In this document: positions 5,421 to 8,583 of the stretch, piece after piece | How positions within the stretch are numbered: position 1 is the stretch's first letter | Layout of the letters: every line of letters begins with the position of its first letter | Source: JANWHF01 sp036276235 | GTDB lineage: Bacteria > Planctomycetota > Phycisphaerae > Tepidisphaerales > Tepidisphaeraceae | Assembly: GCA_036276235.1 (NCBI GenBank) | Contig: DATBDZ010000267.1 | Coordinates: 1 to 8,583, forward strand | Reading direction: 5' to 3' | Length of the DNA: 8,583 bases | Translations under genes and position numbers: made by a program | The notes under the pieces: model-generated | The model's input: only the letters and a program-made list of their open reading frames with translations | Databases searched by the model: none | Told to the model about the DNA's origin: nothing

Positions 5421-5446
5421 GGCGGGCATTGCCGGCAGTGCCCGCC
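5421..5446. repeat. Short GGCGGGCA/TGCCCGCC hairpin after a GTAGGGTG tip
   Basis: An 8-bp stem (5421-5428 with 5439-5446) encloses TGCCGGCA, itself a palindrome. The TGTAGGGTG tip of the dispersed elements stands 9 bases to the left without its partner, so this may be a decayed member of that family. Confidence 0.55.
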
Positions 5447-5520
5447 CTGCGTGCGTAAACGCCGCACATATTGGGAAACCTGGTGTGATACACGTGCGGT
5501 ACCTTTAAACGCGCGACGAC

Positions 5521-5598
5521 TGTCATGCTGAGGTACTCCGAAGCATCTGGCCGGATTGCGCGAGGCGGCCAGATGCTTCGGAGTACCTCAGCATGACA
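5521..5598. repeat. Perfect 32-bp palindrome with 14-base loop
   Basis: Arms 5521-5552 and 5567-5598 are exact reverse complements. The arm begins TGTCATGCTGAGGTACTCCG. A solo copy of the right arm lies at 125-155. Related sequences of the form GTCAT-CTGAG...GAAG-ATCT are, from memory, widespread between genes in several phyla without known function. Confidence 0.9.
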
Positions 5599-5787
5599 AG
5601 GGTTCGGCCATGTGGATCATCCACGTTGAAGATCCCCGGGATTCCTTCACATAAGGACGCGCGGCGCAGGTACAAACGTGGCGAACGCGAAATAGAGAAA
5701 GATCCGAGCCGTCCGGCTAATCGCAGTTATTGTCACCGGAAATTCCGGCGTGGCCGGCGTCATAGGGGTGGAAGCGCGGTCGTCTGC

Positions 5788-6294
5788 ATGATTGATCGGG
5801 CCATACTCGCTGATCTATTCGACCGCCACGCGGCGCAACTGGTGCTTTACGCGCGGCAATGGCTCGATCGCGCTTTGGCGGAGGACGCCGTTCAGGAGAT
5901 TTATGTGCGGCTCGCGCAGCAACGCACGCCGCCGGCGAATCCCAAAGCGTGGCTTTATCGCGCCACCCGCAATCAGGCGATCAGCCTTTCGCGATCGAGC
6001 CGGCGACGCCAGCGCCACGAAGAATTCGCGGCAACCGACGAGCCGTGGTTTGAGCCGGATGCCCCCGGCTGGATCGACGGCGCCGCCGCCCGCGCGGCAA
6101 TGGAATCGCTCCCCGATTCGCAGCGCGAAGTCATCGTGCTCCGCATCTGGGGCCAGATGACGCTGAAGGAAATCGCAACCGTGACCGGATCATCGACATC
6201 CACCGTCTTCGACCAATATCGCGCCGGGTTGACGGCGCTGCGAACCGCGATGGGCGCAAACTGCGAGAACCCGAGAAAGCATCGAAACGCGTAA
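5788..6294 (+). CDS. ECF-type RNA polymerase sigma factor
   Basis: The product has 168 residues from the ATG at 5788. Region 2 spans about residues 8-76 (LADLFDRHAAQLVLYARQWL, AEDAVQEIYVRLA, then PKAWLYRATRNQAIS and the basic SRRRQR). A linker of about 25 residues follows. Region 4 spans about 101-154 (MESLPDSQREVIVLRIWGQM, then the helix-turn-helix LKEIATVTGSSTSTVFDQYR). This two-domain form without regions 1 and 3 defines ECF sigma factors, which direct RNA polymerase to stress or envelope promoters. The frame is open upstream to 5593, but that extension begins in a palindromic repeat, is Arg-rich and has no sigma homology. No good Shine-Dalgarno sequence precedes 5788. The gene is followed by a single-pass membrane protein in the usual anti-sigma position. 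Confidence 0.92.
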   Translation: MIDRAILADLFDRHAAQLVLYARQWLDRALAEDAVQEIYVRLAQQRTPPANPKAWLYRATRNQAISLSRSSRRRQRHEEFAATDEPWFEPDAPGWIDGAAARAAMESLPDSQREVIVLRIWGQMTLKEIATVTGSSTSTVFDQYRAGLTALRTAMGANCENPRKHRNA

Positions 6295-6314
6295 CGCTTA
6301 CAATTTTTAGCGGT

Positions 6315-6328
6315 AGGGCCGTAGGCCC
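6315..6328. repeat. Small GGGCC-GTA-GGCCC hairpin between sigma and anti-sigma genes
   Basis: A 5-bp stem with a 3-base loop (6316-6320 and 6324-6328) lies in the 67-base gap after the sigma stop, in a GTAGGGCCGTAGGCCCAC context that again carries a GTAGGG start. It is probably a short relic of a repeat, or a weak attenuator. Confidence 0.4.
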
Positions 6329-6361
6329 ACGTTCCGAGTATCCATCAAACGCGACGAACAA

Positions 6362-6901
6362 ATGAACGACCCAACAACAAACGAATCGCTCTCCCCCGAT
6401 GAGCGCCAGTTCGAGCGATCGCTTTCGCGACTTCCCGCGGCGCGATTGCGCTTCGACGATCGGCAGATCTGGGCGATCGCAACCGCGCGGGCCGAGCATC
6501 GGCGCGTCCTCTTCTGGCGCGGCGTTTCGGGAGCGCTCGCCGCAAGCTTGGCACTGGCACTTTGGGCGCGCTTCCCCCGACAGCCCCTCGCTCCATCGCC
6601 AATTCCTACCGGTGGAATTGTTCTCCATACGGCACCGACCACACATGACACGGATGTCAACCCAGTTTTTGTTTCATGGCCTGTGCGATCTGATATCAAC
6701 GCGACAACTGATGATCCAACCTATCTGCAAGTGCGTCAGCGCGTTCTCACTCGCGGGTTGAATGGGGTAAGCCCCACAAATCACCAAAGCGCAGCGGCGG
6801 GTGAATTGATAACGCCGATCCGCGCGCACAATTCCGACCGCGCCGAGCAAAACACCGTGAATTACCTGATGGATCTGCTGGGGAAAGGGAGCCAGCTATG
6901 A
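6362..6901 (+). CDS. Single-pass membrane protein, putative anti-sigma factor
   Basis: The product has 179 residues. Residues 1-48 are polar and probably cytoplasmic (DERQFERSLSRLPAARLRFD, RQIWAIATARAEHRR). One membrane segment runs from about 49 to 69 (VLFWRGVSGALAASLALALW), then a Pro-rich outer part follows. The position right after an ECF sigma gene, the single helix and the short Arg-rich cytoplasmic part fit planctomycete anti-sigma-like proteins. The zinc motif of ZAS anti-sigma factors is absent, so this is a call by position and topology. The stop overlaps the next start as ATGA, tying it to the secreted protein. No clear ribosome site precedes the ATG at 6362. Confidence 0.6.
   Translation: MNDPTTNESLSPDERQFERSLSRLPAARLRFDDRQIWAIATARAEHRRVLFWRGVSGALAASLALALWARFPRQPLAPSPIPTGGIVLHTAPTTHDTDVNPVFVSWPVRSDINATTDDPTYLQVRQRVLTRGLNGVSPTNHQSAAAGELITPIRAHNSDRAEQNTVNYLMDLLGKGSQL
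6885..6891 (+). promoter_or_regulatory. Shine-Dalgarno site supporting the start at 6898
   Basis: AAGGGAG lies six bases before the ATG that overlaps the anti-sigma stop. It supports translation starting upstream of the two palindromes, so the repeats would be translated. Confidence 0.65.
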
Positions 6902-8523
6902 AGAATCAACCGCAAGCCGACGCGTTATCCCCTCCTCCGGTACTCCGGGGGAGGGTTAGGGTGGGGGCTGCTGCCCAGTACGACACTCGCTCGACACAAC
7001 CCCCACCCCAGCCCTCCCCCGGAGTACCGGAGGAGGGAGAAAAGCGCGGAGACGCGCGATCTCCTTCATGTAGGGTGGGTGTACTCGCCCACCAATGGCT
7101 GGGAGTGCGAACGACGCATGGTGGGCGAGTACACCCACCCTACATAGTCGTGCTCATCGCGATGATTCTATCGCTCGGCACCCTCTCGTTCGCACAACCC
7201 GCCAGCCCCCCTTCGCACCACGTTTCCATCACTATCTCCCCCGCCGCCTCGGCGGTTCCCGCGTTGCGATATCGATTACTTCCGCCGCTGGGGCAGCAGA
7301 CGCCGGGGAATGCCGCCACGCAATATTTGATTGCGTTTGAGTTGTTGCCGCAGTCTGCGACGCCGGACGATATCGACGATCTGCTGGGTGTGCCGCTCAA
7401 GGATCTGGACACGACCAAAACGCGGGCGGCGCTGCGTGAGTATGCATCGGCGCTGGCTCAGGTGCGCATCGCTGCGGATCGGCAGCAGTGCCAGTGGGAT
7501 TTGCCGCTGCGACAGGAGGGGATCAACACTCTTTTGCCGTACCTCGCTCGGGTCCGGCAGGTGGCGCGGGCGTTGGCCCTGCAGTCGCGCGAGCAGATCG
7601 CCGATCGGCGATTCGACGATGCCGGGCAGACGCTTCGCACCGGCTTTGCCATGGTGCATCATCTGCAAAATGAAGGCGTCCTTGTGCAAGGGTTGGTCGA
7701 GGCTGGGATAGCCGATCTTCTGCTGGCACGGGTCAGCGAATTGCAGCAAGCGAGCGGCTCGCCCAATCTTTACTGGGCACTGGCGAATCTTCCCAAGCCG
7801 CTGATCGATACGCAGACGATCGCCCAGGCGGAGCAGGCGTGGATCGACTTCAGCTTCCCCGAACTGCGCGGCCGCCCGGTCGAACAGCTCACCGACGATG
7901 AGCTGCGCGGATTGTTCCGTCATATGAAGGAGTTCCAATCCCGTAGCGGCCAGCTGCCGCCTGGCGATGCGCAGAATCTTGCTTTCGCCGGATTGATGGC
8001 CGGCGTTTATGGATCAGCCAGGGAATATTTGATCGCTCACGGCCGCACCGAAGAGCAGGTAAGACAGATGCCCGTTGAGGCGGTCCTCGCGCCGTATGTT
8101 TTCAATCAGGCGCAGCGCTGGAGCGATGAGAGCTTCAAGTGGGCCGGCCTTCCCTATTGGCAATCCCGCGCCGGCATCGAGCACGCCCAGCAGGAAAATA
8201 CCGCACAGGCGCAGCAAGCCAACAACCCGCTGGCGACGCTTCTTCCCGCCATCGATGTGGCGTTCCTGCACTTCGCCCAAACCGAGCGCATGATCGCGCG
8301 GCTCCAGCTCATCGAGGCGCTGCGAGCGTATGCATCAACCCACGACGGCCAGTTTCCGCCGACGCTCGATGCCCTCTCGCCCGACATGCCCGCGCCGATC
8401 GACCCGATCACCGGAAAGAATTTCGGCTACGAAGCCCACGGCAAAAGTGCGACGTTAACGATCGAAGGTATCACCTCGCCGAAGACGGTGCCGCAGTTGG
8501 TGATTGAGATCAAGAGTTCATGA
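6898..8523 (+). CDS. Large secreted protein of the sigma operon, with two repeat-derived segments near the N terminus
   Basis: The product has 541 residues if it starts at 6898, supported by the AAGGGAG site and the ATGA overlap. Residues 1-10 (MKNQPQADAL) precede two palindromes translated in frame (residues 11-47 and about 58-83). The hydrophobic core of a signal peptide comes only at 82-99 (YIVVLIAMILSLGTLSFA), with a cleavage-like end before QPASPP. The rest is a mostly helical extracytoplasmic domain of about 440 residues (for example ALREYASALAQVRIAADRQQ, GLVEAGIADLLLARVSELQQ). It ends in LQLIEALRAYASTHDGQFPP and DPITGKNFGY (D502-Y511). That tail recurs in planctomycete secreted proteins, as far as I remember; function unknown. 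Internal starts at 7150 (GTG) or 7162 (ATG) are possible but have no ribosome site and would give a signal without a basic start. Confidence 0.75.
   Translation: MKNQPQADALSPPPVLRGRVRVGAAAQYDTRSTQPPPQPSPGVPEEGEKRGDARSPSCRVGVLAHQWLGVRTTHGGRVHPPYIVVLIAMILSLGTLSFAQPASPPSHHVSITISPAASAVPALRYRLLPPLGQQTPGNAATQYLIAFELLPQSATPDDIDDLLGVPLKDLDTTKTRAALREYASALAQVRIAADRQQCQWDLPLRQEGINTLLPYLARVRQVARALALQSREQIADRRFDDAGQTLRTGFAMVHHLQNEGVLVQGLVEAGIADLLLARVSELQQASGSPNLYWALANLPKPLIDTQTIAQAEQAWIDFSFPELRGRPVEQLTDDELRGLFRHMKEFQSRSGQLPPGDAQNLAFAGLMAGVYGSAREYLIAHGRTEEQVRQMPVEAVLAPYVFNQAQRWSDESFKWAGLPYWQSRAGIEHAQQENTAQAQQANNPLATLLPAIDVAFLHFAQTERMIARLQLIEALRAYASTHDGQFPPTLDALSPDMPAPIDPITGKNFGYEAHGKSATLTIEGITSPKTVPQLVIEIKSS
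6928..7038. repeat. Long imperfect palindrome inside a coding sequence, 111 bases
   Basis: Arms 6928-6970 and 6997-7038 match over about 42 bp with three substitutions and one indel around a 26-base loop. The core is CCTCCGGTACTCCGGGGGAG. It is exactly 37 codons long and has no stop in the reading frame of the secreted protein. A related shorter hairpin stands at 8554-8581. Confidence 0.88.
7068..7145. repeat. GTAGGGTG-family inverted repeat copy 2, inside a coding sequence
   Basis: The core stem, 7069-7094 with 7119-7144, is a perfect 26 bp around a 24-base loop, and the pair 7068/7145 extends it. It matches the arms at 28-53 and 65-90 with one difference; the loops are unrelated. Counted as 78 bases it is 26 codons, again without a stop in frame. 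Confidence 0.9.
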
Positions 8524-8553
8524 CGTGTTCCAACTCAAAGGCGGCGATCAGAA

Positions 8554-8581
8554 CCCTCTCCCCTGTACTCGGGGGAGAGGG
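8554..8581. repeat. CCCTCTCCCC hairpin at the window end
   Basis: A 10-bp perfect stem (8554-8563 with 8572-8581) with an 8-base loop starts 30 bases after the last stop codon. Its TGTACTCGGGGGAG part resembles the core of the 6928-7038 element, so it is probably the first arm of another copy cut by the window edge. It could also help end transcription. Confidence 0.65.
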
Positions 8582-8583
8582 CA

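Larger units (their letters stand above)
5324..5787. other. 464-base divergent intergenic region
   Basis: No gene is supported here. It holds, from left to right, the minus-strand promoter with its operator-like repeats (5336-5375), a lone GTAGGGTG tip at 5405-5412 followed by a short hairpin (5421-5446), the perfect 32-bp palindrome (5521-5598), and a 13-bp symmetric site CCGGAAATTCCGG (5736-5748) about 40 bases before the sigma-factor start. The sigma gene's promoter must lie in the last part, but no clear boxes were seen. Confidence 0.7.

Noticed and set aside
5593..5787. 65-residue N-terminal extension of the sigma factor
   Set aside because: It starts inside a palindromic repeat, is Arg-rich and non-homologous; sigma region 2 begins normally after the ATG at 5788.
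28..7145. CRISPR array
   Set aside because: Repeats are palindromic, far apart and without regular spacers or cas genes.
7276..7938. 220-residue open frame on the minus strand
   Set aside because: It is a mirror of the secreted-protein gene in GC-rich DNA; Arg/Gln/Leu-rich with no domain and no ribosome site.

Overview
The window looks like bacterial chromosome of fairly high GC, most likely from a planctomycete (perhaps the Phycisphaerae side). This rests on three things: an ECF sigma / membrane anti-sigma-like / secreted-protein operon whose last product ends in a P-x-DPITGK-type tail, an Arg-rich GxERR protein with a small C-terminal domain, and many different palindromic repeats between genes. 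The lineage is inferred from gene style; no rRNA or marker gene is present.

Layout. (1) 1-735: a 26-bp inverted repeat, a solo half-repeat, a telomere-like heptamer tract (RAACCCC), then yajQ on the + strand. (2) 750-859: a perfect 29-bp inverted repeat between the converging ends of yajQ and the next operon. (3) 2597-897, minus strand: a three-gene cassette made of a small secreted Ser/His-rich protein with a YgiB-like GGFGSTG tail, a YgiC-like ATP-grasp ligase of the glutathionylspermidine-synthase fold, and a DUF350 (YjfL-type) two-helix membrane protein. (4) 2842-3297, plus strand: the Arg-rich protein, divergent from the cassette. (5) 3298-3596: nested palindromes. (6) 5323-3597, minus strand: a six-helix membrane protein, a winged-helix regulator overlapping it by 4 bp, and a possible LmeA/DUF2993-like lipid-binding protein. 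A sigma-70-like promoter embedded in TAGAGT/ACTCTA repeats lies in front. (7) 5788-8523, plus strand: ECF sigma factor, single-pass putative anti-sigma factor and a large secreted protein, the last two joined by an ATGA overlap.

Two things stand out. First, the secreted tail protein + YgiC-type ligase + DUF350 cassette combines parts that E. coli spreads over ygiBC and the yjf operon. It suggests that the ligase modifies the small protein, or makes a peptide-like product used at the envelope. Second, the large secreted protein of the sigma operon has two palindromic repeat elements inside its coding sequence, between the start codon and the signal-peptide hydrophobic core. Their lengths (111 and 78 bases) are multiples of three and keep the frame open. 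Removing both on paper restores an ordinary signal peptide. At least seven distinct palindrome families occur in 8.6 kb, and one of them occurs both between genes and inside this gene.
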